A stretch of DNA of 64,000 bases from Punctularia strigosozonata HHB-11173 SS5 (lineage: Eukaryota > Basidiomycota > Agaricomycetes > Corticiales > Punctulariaceae): positions 22,807 through 86,806 of the forward strand of contig NW_006767451.1 of the NCBI RefSeq assembly GCF_000264995.1. Reading direction: 5' to 3'. Positions 35,099 through 47,283 of the stretch are shown here, piece by piece (position 1 is the first letter of the stretch; the number at the start of each line of letters is the position of its first letter). The position numbers and the translations under genes were made by a program. The notes beneath the pieces were generated by a model, which saw only the letters and a program-made list of their open reading frames with translations, had not been told where the DNA came from and searched no databases.

Positions 35099-35484
35099 CT
35101 ATGCCGAAGATCCTGCCCAATTGTGCCTAAAAGGGCCGTAAACATCGAGAACGGGTGACAGACTCTGGAAGCGTCGTAAATTACGACGTACAGTTGATAG
35201 CCAACGGCCACGAACGGCAGAGCGAAGCCCGTTCCGAGGTATGCGACATATTTGATCCTGAACGCCTTCTTGTTACGGTAGCCAAAAGGGACGGCCTAGA
35301 TCCGCAGACGTTCATAGCAATGGTGAGATAATATCCACGCAATACAGAACGAATAGCCGCAGGTAAGAAGACATACGTCGTAATATGTGTGGGTGCCGTG
35401 GGCCAGACGACGAGGCTGAGACCGAATGATACCGGTGGGCCGAGCGCGGAGGACGGACGAAGCAAGCCGTTGGTTTGCGAGCAT
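35099..35484 (-). CDS. Cytochrome c oxidase subunit VIIc / Cox8-like protein, copy 2
   Basis: Three exons (35484-35377, 35295-35192, 35126-35099) encode 79 residues, the same length as copy 1. The presequence MLANQRLASSVLRARPTGII continues with RSQPRRLAHGTHTYYD. Exon 2 gives the core AVPFGYRNKKAFRIKY and the helix VAYLGTGFALPFVAVGYQ. The last 28-base exon encodes LHNWAGSSA. The helix and PFGYRNKKAF block match fungal Cox8 more closely than copy 1 does, so this may be the ancestral copy. The last exon was chosen because it has the same length and phase as in copy 1; reading on without splicing would give a long tail that is not conserved. Same strand and about 0.65 kb from copy 1, so the pair arose by tandem duplication. 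Confidence 0.85.
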
Positions 35485-36191
35485 AGTGCGTGCGGAAAAG
35501 TCAAAACAGGCTCGACGGATGTCTTCTGGGTGGTAGTTTCAATATCCAAGAAGCCGCGCTCAGAATATAAAGGGCTCTTCGCAATGTGCGTAGCCCCTAG
35601 ATCGGGGACCCTCGGGAGGCAATATCAGACCATACAGCGTAGCCCATAGCTGAGTCATTCCAGAGCGGGTCTAAAGTAGTCTCCCCAGACAGCCTCTAGA
35701 GTGAGAAGACAATCGTTCTCACAATAGAGTCTGCAACTCGACGCGCCCCTCCGAGTAAGCTGGCGCATTTGTGATGACGCTGACGTGATGCACCGATCTT
35801 AAGGTCTTTTTGCCGCCGGATTAGGCAGGTGTCGCGGCTGTGTGCCCCTGTGACGTAGCCTTCTGCGCACCCCGCGCAAGTGCATACGTCGCCTTTTGCA
35901 TCTCCCCACCATCGCTTTGCGTACCTCGCATGAAGTTACGACGAAATGCGACGATATAACAGCTGCAACTTCTGGTATTGTGCATATGGACACCCTCTCG
36001 CATCGATCCAGCCTATTCACGCCCGGGCGCGACTACTCAGGTCATCCATACATGCGTCATTATATCCGTCTTGCCCTACGGCTACTTGTTCCGCACCCAA
36101 ATAGTCGCTTCCCGCCTTAGTATCCGACGATCGACTTGTCTTGTACAATATTAGTATGGGCAATCAATATGGATGATGCTCGATTCACGAC
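35485..36191. other. Intergenic region left of the DUF6589/RecQ unit
   Basis: No gene is supported. This stretch would contain the left end of the candidate mobile unit and the promoters of two divergent genes. I found no convincing terminal inverted repeat by eye. Confidence 0.35.
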
Positions 36192-39100
36192 ATGGACGAT
36201 GCGGGACATAGTACGCCTGCTGAAACCACCGATGAAGCCTCACCGTTCTTTGACCCTCAGCTTGCCGCAACTCCGTATGCATGGAATACTCCATCTCAGG
36301 ATGTATTGAACACTCCATTTCATCAGCCCAGTACCGGTTCATCTCACCGCCTCCAACAGGGTCCGGAATCCGAACTCGATTCGGTCTTCAGCGTGCCTGT
36401 AGATCACAGCTTCAGTTTTGCAACTGCAACGCCGCGGCGCTTACTCTCCCAGACATTTGAAAACCGACACCACCCTGAAGAATTTCCCGACCGCCTTACG
36501 TCTACACCCTTACGTCCAACCCAATCAACCCCGGCCATTTTCAGCACACGCGCATACAATCGTCGGCCCACAAATATGGAGAGGTTAGAGCAAGTTCTGG
36601 ACCTTCTACGAAAACTCGACTGGACGGCAGGAGACTTCATGTACTACTTTGTCCGCAACAAGGCCAAGGGAGATCCCGATCGCAGTCTGCGGCATGGGAG
36701 GATGCGCTCAAACTTCCTCTCCGGTTCTGGCAGCAAATCCCGCCATTTCTCTGATATCCTTGAGGCTATCTGGACGGCCGACGATGGTCTTCCTCCACCT
36801 GAAGACAAGGAACGGTCGTTGAGCTTCTCATACACTGCCGAATTCTCCGACATCGGTTACGCCCGACCAGCCCTCTCGACGTTTGCTGTACGGATTGTCC
36901 GGGAGGAACTCAAGAGAGAACGCAACTCTGCAGTCAAGACATCGAGCGGGCTTCACACATTGGTAAAATCTGGACACGGTGCTACAGAGACCACTTGGGA
37001 GCATCTCACCGCCAGTACTATCGCCGGTGCATCGCGGATACTTCGTGCCCATCAGCCCCTCACCTGGAATTTCATCGAGGACCTATCGACACCCAAGTCT
37101 CGTGGTTCTAACGTTATCGTACAGTATCGGTATCGGCCTCCCGCAATAGTACGTCGAGCTTCACATCCCGCTCAGGATTGTTATAACACCATGCTGCAGG
37201 CTACAGCGCATGTCTTGAGCTTCATCAATTTCACTCACAACTCTCACGCGAAGCTCCTTCCCCTTCTGCTTGGGATCTTCTTCTTCTCATGCCGGGCAAA
37301 CCGCGAGCTATTTGCACTTGGAAGCCGTGTTGGACTGATCACAAGCTACACTGGCACCATTCTCGCACTCCGACGGATGGCCGCCTACGCTGCCAAACAT
37401 ATCAAGGAGCTTGGTACCAGTCCCGTCTCGGCTCTTGCGCTTCTCATTGACAACACCCAAAGCTACGCCCGCGCACGCTCTATGAGGATGGGCACCACCG
37501 ACAGGATGATTGTTGGAACAGCAGCAACTGCGTATGAGCTCGAAGATTGTGATTTGCAGGCCCTAGATCTCGACGACAAGCTTGCACGCATAGCCGAGAA
37601 TAAACGGAAGGACTTCACTGTGGAGAAGCTTGTGCGGATGACCGACATGGACTTGATTCAGAAGGCATGCTCGATGCAGTGGCTCCAGATTCTCATCCGC
37701 TATATTCCGGAGCTTTCTTCCCGGTACAAGGACGAGGCTGCTCAGGAATACGACAAGATCGTGGCTCCACATCGTCCGAGAAAAATACGCAAAACCAAAA
37801 CACATCCTCTCGCTCCTAATGGCCGCAACGAATCGGTCACTTCTGAATTACTTCTTGGTCTCAAGCACTTCCTCTCTCAACTTGGTCATACCGAAGACGA
37901 CCAGCTAAGACGCCTGATTCCTGTCGGCGGAGACGGCCTAACCTACGAGAGACTGGTGCAGCTGAAGAAGTACATGCAGCTTCATCCTGAAGCGGCTCAA
38001 CGGATGGATCACATCGAACCATTCCTCCAACTATGGCACACTGCGTGGACGGATGTTAGCCGTATCTTTGAGTCTCACTGGGATAGTGATCTCTCAGACG
38101 ACCCTTCTTCCCTTGGTCACAGTGCCACCAAGATTGGGCGCAAGGCGCCTTCAAACCTGAAAAAGGTTGACTACTATCCCGCAATCGATACCGCATACTT
38201 GGTATTAGATGTTCGCGTCCTAGATTGCTGGAGGTATGTGACTCTATAACCGCTTTTCCGCACGTTTACACAGTCTTCTCAGGCTTCACTTTGGTACCGA
38301 GGATCTGTTCTTGTACTTTACCAAATTAGAAGAACAAGACAAGATCCCCTCATTTGAGTCCCTGCTCTCTGCGGCATCGACATTATGGGGGCGCTATGCG
38401 TCTCCTCGATCTTTCATCAAAGTATTCCGTGGAGGAAGCAACGAAACTAGTCACGGAAACATCCCTCACGGATCCCCGTGGCAGTCCCCACAGATGCCTA
38501 CAGCCGATCACATCTCTGAACCTCGTGGAGAGTCTAGCAAGCCAAAGCGGCAGGCGAAGAAGAAGGAGTGGGAGGCTGATGCGGACCGTCCACATCCGCA
38601 AGGTGATACAGCATGTGGAAGGTCTATGCGGTTTCTCTGGGATGCATCTATATCACGCGAAATGGCAATGGCAACTGCTGCTGGAGCGATTGGAATTGTG
38701 TACGAGTGCGTGAAGGTATGCGCACATATCACATCCCGTACACATGTATACTGATACCCATGCCTTAGCTTCTACTATTGAGCTTTGCCGGCTCGACACA
38801 TACAAAATACGCGGTATATCTCCTTGAAATGATCTGCAACCATGAGGACGAGAGCAGTACGGCACTCCAACAGTTGATGCTCAACAACTGGCTGGTCAAT
38901 CCAAGCGGAGAATCGGGCCGTTGGATGGAAGGTGATCTCTACCAGGAGCACCTGAATGGTCTCCTCGAGCAGCATAATTCGAAGAATCATGACTTTGACT
39001 CCAAACACATGCAGGAAACGGTTGGGCGCAACATCGCACATTTCTATGACTTACAGCGTGAAATGCGGGAAGGTGCACAGCTCAAGCCACGAGGATGGAA

Positions 39101-39500
39101 ACACACCAATCCCCACACACGCCCAGAGGTCCGGACCCTACTTGACATCTACAAGACAACGGAACTGCACACGTTCAGACCGGGAAGGTCATACGAACGT
39201 CATGGCCGAGAGGTGAACGATCTGGAGCGCGGAATGAGGATGCTTCGTGAAACCAAGATACCCGCTTGGATTCATGATACATTCCGAGGACGAGACATTG
39301 CAGAGGGAAAGCTTACCTTTTCAGTGGAGCCATCCCAACGTCAAGATATCGTGGACGATTTGGAAGCACTGGAAGATGAGTACATACCACAGACAGCAGG
39401 ACGGCTCATTGTACGTGATGGTGAGTTGTTTGTTGAGATTGATGATAGTGGATTGGAAGAGGAGGTTGTCGAAGAGATAGATGGAGAAGTAGATACGTAG
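36192..39500 (+). CDS. DUF6589-family protein, possible transposase
   Basis: Three exons (36192-38233, 38283-38715, 38769-39500) give about 1068 residues. The first ~120 are disordered (Ser, Thr, Pro rich). The conserved DUF6589 blocks then appear: LALLIDNTQSYARARSMRMG, GTAATAYELEDCD, GDGLTYERLVQLKKYMQLHP, LWHTAWTDVSRIFESHW, SSLGHSATKIGRKAPSNLKK and DTAYLVLDVRVLDCWR. After the introns come SISREMAMATAAG, FAGSTHTKYAVYLLEMICN and LYQEHLNGLLEQHNSKNHDF. The repeated conserved Asp residues inside hydrophobic strands resemble an RNase-H-like transposase core, which is my inference; the family is officially of unknown function. The C-terminus is acidic. It converges on the RecQ-type gene. The frame is intact, so it may be active or recently so. 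Confidence 0.82.
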
Positions 39501-39679
39501 CATTACTACTTGTTCTCTTTATCCTATGAAATGTTGTGAGTATCACATGCGCATCAGAAGATGTCATCTGGCATACCTTACGAAGTCTTTTGCCCGAACC
39601 AACTTGGTGTTTTGGAGTGACCTTGCGCTTCCGTATGCCACCGGTATGCACATTTATAGTGTCCATACTGTGTGTGTTA

Positions 39680-41973
39680 TCAGAAACGTGCCGTTGCCCC
39701 GAAGTAAATGATTAAGAAATACAGGGAGAGTTCAACCGGGGTATTCAATGAACGTATCTCTTCTTCAATCTTCTTGACTTGCGCTTGCATTTGCGCCACA
39801 ACATGGGCTTCTTCGACAAGATCAGAGAGCGCCTCCAGGTTCCGAATGGTTGGCATCACCAGCTGAGGCTGTATATCATGACTGGCCAAGATCGCGAGTG
39901 CTTGCGTAGCACGGGTAGAGTGACTGTGATAAACACTCGTTGATGAACGTAGACAGACATCGGGTCTGCCTTTCCGCAGGGCCTGGCTACGTTCTATGCA
40001 ATGCAACTGGTCTGTACAATGCATTGAGCCTGCATAGTAGCCCGTGAATATTGGGAGGTTTCTTACCGAATGCCTCTGACTCTTCTTCCGCTTCGCTTCC
40101 TGACTCATTTGAATCATCTCCGCCAAAGTTGGTATTGCTCGTGTCAAAATAGGCTCGAAGTCCACTGATAGTGGCCCATAGCGTGAGCCGATATGATGGA
40201 CGCAAATAATTGCAGTCCGTCAGATAGCCATCCAGCGATGCCTCTGTGGTTAACAGTGCAAAACGAGAAATGAGTAGGTCAATCTTCTCATCTGGTAGAT
40301 ACTCCTCTGGTGGTATGAGATGCGGGTTAGCGGCTTCATCTCGCTCCCACACATCCCAGCGGAACTCGCGCAATTTCTTAAAGGCCTCCTCTCTATGCGG
40401 TTTTGAAAGTCGGTCCTTCGTCGGCACTGGGTTCCGCACACGTTGGTGTTTTTTTACTGGAACGACCGGGAGATCAACCTCAGGAGTGCACCCGCTGCAT
40501 GCGCATATCGGCGGGGTTTGAGAAGATGGGGTCTGGCCTACGCAAGAGCCGCATAAACATGGTGCATCTTCTGAGGGGTTGTCGTAGATTGAGTTCTGCT
40601 CGGCAGTCTTGCAATCGGCGAGAAGAAGCCGTGCCATTGTGATGTCCAAAGGATCAGCCTGATGTGTATGGCTCTTACTCTTCAACGTGCGCCGGGTAGA
40701 AATCGGAGTGTCAACGAGATCACGAGCCTGCTTCATGGCCTTCTCGGAGTAGTAAACAATGATGCGACCATCGCCGAACAGACCCAAGCGGTCTGCGCGT
40801 CCACCACCTTGCATAAGGTCATCGGCATTTGATGGATTCCCCGCAAAGATCACATCGCGAATGCCCGGCAAACTGATGCCAACGAGCAGGCACGAAGTTG
40901 CCACGCAGATTACACCTTGATGCTCAGGGTTGCGGAGCAGGTCCCGGGTTTTCTTGTTGTATTCGGAATATCCCATCGAGTTATACATTCGAATCCGCTC
41001 GAGGTTTGCATTGCGAGACCCAGAAAGCTGGCGAAAGAGATACGCAACAAGGCGGAATTGGATGGCAATGGTCTGGACGAAAATCAATATGTTGCGCCCC
41101 TCCTCCACGACCCAATGCAGATCGGGAAACTCCCAGCCGCCAAGGCCATGCTTCAGAGGCCGGAACAGCAGGCGTAGCTCGCTCCGGGCGTTGGAACGAT
41201 GTATGCGATGGTACTGTCCTGCCTTCAAGCCAGCGAAACGACAGATACGATCAAGAGGGTCGCCCTGAACCGCAGTTGCAGTAACGCAAATTTCGACCAC
41301 CCGGGTAGGAAGACGGGCACGAACATGTCCGATCTGTTTGAACGCGATGCGAAATCCAGATCCCCATGTGTCCAGTAAGTGCACCTCGTCAATTCCAAGG
41401 CCGACAACGCGGTCCTTGAACTGCTTCGTCTGTAGCAATTTCTCGAAGCCCTTGGAGGTGAGCTGCTCCGGGCCGAGTAGCAGGAGGGATACGCCGTTAG
41501 AGCTGGCATTCCATAGGTCCTCCCCGCGCGATCTAGCATCTTGAAGAGTGTCCTGGTTGATGGCGAGCGCACGGAGACCGTAAGAGCGGAAGGTAGCTTC
41601 CTATTGACAGATCAATACCATTCACTGGTATAATAAGCCAAGAACGTACCTGCTCGACCTCTAATCCATTTGTGGGATATATGACAACCATGCATGGGTT
41701 CTGTGGAACCGGACGCTTGAGGACTTCCTGGAGAGACTGGTCCTCAAGGAATGCGTGCAGCAGCATGATGAACATGTAGAAATACGCTGATTTACCGGCC
41801 CCGGTCTTGATCGTGGCGAGCACATCAATACCATCCATCATCTTGCACAGTGCTTCGAGTTGGTAATCGTGAACATCGGTGTATGGAATGCGGGGCTTGA
41901 GCAGACGGCGGGCGAGTGCGCGGCCTGTGGGGTTGTCGAGACCAGCACAAGGAGCCAACATGTCGGGTTCCAT
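39680..41973 (-). CDS. RecQ-type DEAD/DEVH helicase
   Basis: Three exons (41973-41650, 41600-40067, 40011-39680) give about 729 residues. Superfamily II motifs are complete: DVHDYQLEALCKMMDGIDVL (Q motif), TIKTGAGKSAYF (Walker A), VGLGIDEVHLLDTWGSGFR (DEVH box), EICVTATAV (motif III), ICVATSCLLVGIS, and QGGGRADRLG (motif VI). Behind the helicase core is a cysteine cluster CLCGSC...CACSGC, two CxCxxC motifs that probably bind zinc, as the RecQ C-terminal region does. The last exon encodes a predicted coiled coil (LVEEAHVVAQMQAQVKKIEE) and an odd hydrophobic end. It is not the housekeeping RecQ/Sgs1 type: it lacks their long flanks and HRDC domain. It resembles mobile or telomere-linked fungal RecQ helicases. 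Two ACGCGT boxes lie upstream. Confidence 0.85.
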
Positions 41974-42489
41974 CCACGCAATATCCTACCCTTGTGATAT
42001 GTCGTGTTGTTCGCCGGACCAGCAACAGAAAAAAAGGGGGGAAACGCGTTGTATTGCACATACGATCGACGCTCACTGATATCGCGGTAGCTGCTCGTGT
42101 CAACAAAAGCGACGCGTCGCGCGTAAAATAGGATCACATGACACGGAAAGATCCGAAATGGGCCATCCTTACAAACCCTGCACATCGAGTTACAGACTAG
42201 GTCTAAAGCAGGCCAGGAATGAACCAGGCGTTGACAGCCCCAGATTCGAGACATCACTCGGAGGATGACGAAAGACTCGAAAGGAGCGCCTCGATCTTGG
42301 TTGCGAGAATCGAGACCGGTACGAATTTGGGCAGAGCCCCTGTTCCGCGGGGCTTGAAAGCTTGAACATTGCCGCATTCGGCACCCGCATGTCTTCCTCC
42401 TTTTTGACATCAATGCAGAAAGAGAAGATCGTTATTGCAATTCGTGGCTACATAACTTAGTAATCCAATGCGGGACACTCGTGATCGGG
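41974..42489. other. Upstream region of the RecQ-type helicase
   Basis: It contains two ACGCGT (MluI cell-cycle box) motifs at 42044-42049 and 42112-42117. The second is the centre of a perfect 12-base palindrome at 42109-42120. The right end of the candidate mobile unit should lie here. No gene is supported. Confidence 0.45.
42044..42117. promoter_or_regulatory. Pair of ACGCGT boxes upstream of the helicase
   Basis: Two ACGCGT hexamers lie about 70 and 140 bases before the helicase start codon. In fungi this is the core site of the MBF factor (Mbp1/Swi6), which drives G1/S genes. The second is embedded in GCGACGCGTCGC. CG-rich genomes contain some by chance, so this is suggestive only. Confidence 0.35.
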
Positions 42490-45107
42490 TCATACACAGC
42501 TAAAACTGGTAGAAACATTTACATTACCGCCGTTATACTGGATGCTTAAAGGGAACTACGAGGGGTGGAGGGGCTCAGGTTTGGAGAAGAGGATGGGATG
42601 ATGCGACGGTGCTTACCTTGCACAGCGGCCGAGTGAATCCAACCCCGTTGTTGTGATCGTCGTCGACATACCAAGCTGCCGTCAGTTGCACGGGTGCCGT
42701 GCCGTTCTCTACCCATGCCACCAGAGCCTGGAGGATGTTATGCTCTGTATTGCTTGGCGATGAGCAGGGGCATCGATACATTCGCGCAACAGCGACATAC
42801 CCGGGTCGTTGGCTAGCGGAGGCTGACCCGACGACGCCTGCATGGCACCTCCGAAAGCGTTGGCTCCGAATCCTTCCTATATCGTCATGTTAAGTGTCTT
42901 CATCCTACAAGGAAATCCTAAGATACCTTGCTGAAAAGCGAGACACGTAAGCATGGAACTGACCATTGCTTGCAAATGGAACAACAACGTACCAGTGCTT
43001 CATACCGGGGACGGTGAAAAGCCGATAGGAATCATCAATGTCGCCGAGCCCGTTGCCGTCCATGAACGATTGCACGGAGCTGTGATACAGTTTCGAGTTT
43101 CCGGGCGATATCAATTGATCGGCCAAGCCTATGAGACGAAGCTGAATGAGAGTACCCGCTGAGATGACGACCGCGACTTACCAACGTAATGCAGAATTTT
43201 GCCGTTATGTGGAGCGCTCACGAAGCTCGAAATATCGGTGTCGATGGCCTTGACCACAGAGAAACAATATGAAACGGCGTTCAGGCACTAAAAGCAGATC
43301 AGTTCACGTACGTTTGCGTTGCCCACGTCAAGCCTGTCGCCCAACTCGATAGCTGCCAGGTCGAGTTGCGTGTCCTGCCATAACGTGTTGCTGTTTGTGC
43401 GATCAAAACGCGCATCATCTGCGAAAGCGTGGAGATAACAAACTTGAATACGAAAAACCGTTCGTAAGCGAGCGCTAGCGAAGAGACATGGTCTCCAACG
43501 AGGGCATTCGGGTAGTCCAGTTCGCCGCCGAGGTAATACCCATTGAAGATGAATGTGTCGTTTGTCTCGATGTAGTCCGAGAATACTTGAGTGAATGTTT
43601 CGACTTGAGTACTCGTGAGACAGTCCGTAGCGTTCGTATCCTCCGCGGAGCAGGTGATAGACGAAGGGTCGAAGCTGTACAGTGTTCGTAAGCCTCAAAT
43701 CCTCGGGTCCAGAAAAGGTCGAGCTGACGTACTTGCACTGCGTAGGATCGTTCAGAATCCCATCCTCGACCTGATCAAGAGGTCAATGCTAATATCGTGG
43801 CACGGCTGAACCCCGAACATACTCCATCTAGCCCATCGCACTGTCTCAACACCTCGTTGTGGATCAGGTTCTCCCACGTGTCTGCCGGTATCCACCGCGA
43901 CGAGTTGACGGGCTGCACGAGGAGATTGACGTGAAGGCTCCACGGCTGGACATGGGTTAACCAGTTAGCTGGCGAGCCGACGACCTGTCGCAACCGGTGA
44001 GATCTCGTACGCCACCCGCAACGCCAAAGCCCGCCATATAGTTAGCCACTTACGACACCATCGAAGTCTCCCGGAAACATCTGAACTTCCTTCAAACTGC
44101 GTCATCGGTAGGTAATCCCGTCTCACATGGGAATCACGAGGATGAACAAGCTCACCCCTGTCGCCCGCCTGTCGAGGACGTTAAGTACGCCACTCGCCAC
44201 AGCTCGTCTGACGGAAGAGTACGTACCTGTCGAACATCCAAGATAGTAGCTCTTGTTGGCCGCTTGCTGATAGAATTGCGTCACCACCTCCTTTCCAACT
44301 TCTACCGATATGTGCAGCGCTCTCCACGCCCAATCTATAATGGCATCCTGCATAATAGGTTTTCAGCACCGCAACACAAACACAAAATATAGGAGGTCGA
44401 TTACGTCGTTATTCAGGGCCCATGAGGCGTCACCTGACGTCGAAGTATGCCCGGTATCGGTAGACACTCCGGCAACTTACACGGGGGAAAAGGTAAATAT
44501 ACGTGGACCGCAGAGTCAGCCGACTCTCAAGGCACTTACAGCCCTGGGATACGGCTATGAACCCTAGATCTTCGACGGTGACTGTAAGACGAGTTCGTCA
44601 GAAGGGGAACGGACGAGCGGGCATCATAGGAGATGGATCGTTACCTCCGCCCCCGAATCCTCCATTCCCAACGGCTAAAAACCGTCCATTCCAATCCTCG
44701 GGAAGCCAGACCTCCGCGTTCGCGGTCTTGTTCGTGGCTAGGTTCGTGACGATGGTCAGTTGTACGCCTGATGATGATGATGTAGAGGAATCCGTCAGGT
44801 TGGACACAGTACTCCAGGGGTTATGTTTCTGCGACGTACGGCAGAACGCGGGTAGATGGGTCGAGTCGATGGAAGAGAACAGGTTGGTGATGTTAACGCG
44901 ATCTCCGGCATCGAAGAACTCGGTCACGATGGTGTCTGCGACACCCGGGCTGGTGAACCGGAATGCGGCGCACGCGTCGGACCCAGCACTGGTACTGGCA
45001 GCAGGCAACCGGGCGGCTACGGACGCTCCCGCAACGAATTGAAGGTGGACGTGGACCGCGACGAGTAGAGCCCGTACAGCGACACGCATGGCGTTGAGGT
45101 TGAGCAT
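42490..45107 (-). CDS. Secreted tannase / feruloyl-esterase family protein, copy A
   Basis: A many-exon minus-strand gene of about 540 residues. The first exon has a signal peptide (best start MRVAVRALLVAVHVHLQFVA, ATG at 45089, with an upstream in-frame ATG at 45107), then VTNLATNKTANAEVWLPEDW and FLAVGNGGFGGGG. The nucleophile elbow YYLGCSTGGRQG holds the catalytic serine, and LADQLISPGNSKLYH holds the aspartate. MKHC holds the histidine, with the cysteine that pairs with the one beside the serine (CS-D-HC motif). The protein ends GGNVNVSTSFSCV. A 13-base exon (44168-44156) encodes GRQG and a 4-base exon (42930-42927) completes the HC cysteine. The family hydrolyses gallate or ferulate esters; substrate is unknown. 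Its divergent paralogue is at 47284-50098, and their last exons align. Confidence 0.88.
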
Positions 45108-47283
45108 GAGCGAGATGACGATCGGTACGGGTATACCGGGGCCAGATAAAAACGGACGTCTATATCTGCTCTTAACCGGTCGCGATTAGAATAGACTGCG
45201 CAGCGTGTCTATAAACGCCAAGGGGGAGGTGGGACGCGTCTAGTCGAATATGGATAACACGGACGCATCCCGTACAAGCGGACGCCGTCCGATCCGTCCC
45301 ACCAGGACCCGCTCTGCGCGCATTTGGTGTTCGTTGCGTAGCCAGTGCCAGGTACTCCCGCTCGGTGAGGACCCGCTGCCGAGTTACGCCGTGCTGAACG
45401 ACCGCACCAAGACAGGATGTGTGCCTTGTAATTCTGAGTTCTGAAGAGTCAATGCACGTCACGAGTGCAGATCGCGTCCATGTCGGAGTGAGGACATCGA
45501 TGGCTATTCTCGATAACCGTCCCTGGACGTATGAGACCCATGGACGAGCGGCCAAGCGGGGCGAACGCGGGCGGGGTGGCGGCTCCCACGATTCGAGCGA
45601 TAATACTCCCGGAAGGCTATTTCGGAGTACGGTGCGGACACGTTCGGACAGTGGCCAAGACGGCGGCAGCCTGAGGATGAGAGCCCCGGGCATCTGTGGC
45701 TTGGCGGGTGATTATCACCGCGATTTGTCAGGTTCCGGGGAGGTATTGCGCGGGGAGGCCAGCACAAAGCGCCGGTCGCAAGAGCTGCGAAGAGTCCTCC
45801 GGACTCGCGTTATCAGGTACGGCAAGGAAATCTTGGTTATTCCGAGTTGCGCATCCATCGCGGTTGATAGCGACAGTAAACGGATATGAGATTGAGGCCT
45901 TGCGGCAGCACAGTCCAGGCGATGGAGGACGCAGAAGACAAGCTCGCGAGCGGCCTGATTCGCTCGGACTTCTCCGCGCCGCAGTCTACATAGCGATCCC
46001 GTGATGCACGTCTTGCCTTCTGTCTTGCCCTCTGCACTGGCAGTAGCTGAGGGTACATGGCTGTCGCATCACCACTCCCGCGGACGCTCGTGCACAGAGA
46101 CGATGGAATGCACTCGTCAGAACGCCTGCAAATATGCAATAGGCCAGATCCGTCACCCTCCCATCCGAAGGCCTGCCCTCCTCCTGCCCCAACGCGGTGA
46201 TTATGTGCTTCATCGAGGCCTATCGTACTACCATCTCGCTTGGAAGCACATCAGTCGCTCTCGTCAGTCATGGACTTCCGATAAAGGTCCTAGGGTCGAC
46301 GTTCGCGCTCCCCTGTCGCGAACTGTCGGTCATCGCAGAATTGCTAAAACGTGCGCTGCGCACAAAGTACGCACGTTCAATGCTGGTTTATCCGACGTGC
46401 TCCATCGCATTCTTTCATCGACCGCAATAGCTCGGTTTGATTCGGGGCTCAGGTGCCGTGATGCGAATTCATTCGAAACCATCTTGTGCATTTCTGCTGC
46501 AGGTCGCAGTATCCGCTGCGAGCGGATCGCATGTAGATTATCTTGCGCTTGCATTTCACGGCGCGGTAACCGTTGCAGCTGGCTGTTACGCAGGACCGGC
46601 ACCCTCGCGGCAGACATCTCCCGGCAATGGCGGTCCACGAGTACAACTATGTGGCTTATGGGATGGGGCGACGCAGGTATAACCGGTATAATTCGCGCGT
46701 AAGTACGTGTATTTGCGCAGGACCGCCAACGATGAAAACGAATCCAAGAGCACGGGAGGGTGTGACATCGGTGACACGGATACATATCGACGGGCTAAAA
46801 ATAAGCGTGTCGGCTCGCAGCACCGCTTTGACGTGCGCCCCGCACTTCCGCCTTCGTCGGTTGCCCGCCCCGTCCTTCCGTGCCTCGTCGAAGACCACAG
46901 TGCCGGCATCGTGACCCTCCTCCTCCTTCCGCCAGGCCTCGCTGCGCCTCATATGACCTAACATGCCTTCGCTTGCGCCGGCTCAGAGCTTTGACTCCCT
47001 TGTTATCGTCTGCATTCTGATATTATCGCACCAACAATTACCGCCTTCCCGCTCTATCGGGCCCGGCGTCGGCGAATGACCTGCAGCCTGGCGCGCTTCT
47101 GGGCGCGATATCGTCATACCGATCGCGGCAACATCGCAACCCATGACGGCCTGCATACCGCATAACCCGCGCCCTCCGTCCGCCGCGTCGGGCGAGGGGG
47201 CGTATTACTATATAGCCCTCGCCGGCCCCGATACGATCGAGCGAACTCCGAACCCGGGGGCATCCTCACGTCAGGACCCGACG
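45108..47283. other. 2.2 kb between the two divergent esterase genes
   Basis: This lies between the 5' ends of the two esterase genes and would hold both promoters. Many short frames overlap on both strands (for example 45172-45693 - and 45419-45889 +), with no conserved blocks. A TATATAG at 47209-47215 lies about 70 bases before the copy B start and is a likely TATA box. No gene is supported. Confidence 0.4.
47209..47215 (+). promoter_or_regulatory. Probable TATA box of esterase copy B
   Basis: TATATAG lies about 70 bases upstream of the start codon at 47284, within otherwise GC-rich sequence. The spacing suits a fungal core promoter. Confidence 0.45.

Larger units (their letters stand above)
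36192..41973. mobile_element. Candidate two-gene mobile unit (DUF6589 protein converging on RecQ-type helicase)
   Basis: Two large genes face each other with only 179 bases between their stop codons. The DUF6589 protein has features suggesting a transposase-like nuclease, and the partner is a RecQ-type DNA helicase with its own cysteine cluster. Both frames are intact. As I remember it, a helicase-encoding lineage of Academ DNA transposons has been described from animals and fungi, and this pair could belong to something similar. Boundaries given are the two start codons only. I could not identify terminal inverted repeats or a target-site duplication, so mobility is inferred. Confidence 0.45.

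Noticed and set aside
38354-38713. Alternative frame across the second exon of the DUF6589 gene
   Set aside because: The competing frame carries the conserved SISREMAMATAAG block and splices in phase on both sides, so this one is a shadow.
35670-42215. Shared GGTCTAAAGYAG on both sides of the DUF6589/RecQ unit
   Set aside because: It is in direct, not inverted, orientation, is only 12 bases, and nothing next to it matches, so it is probably chance.
45172-45693. Minus-strand frame of 173 residues between the esterases
   Set aside because: It is arginine- and proline-rich, without motifs or splice signals, and lies in the shared upstream region of the two esterases.
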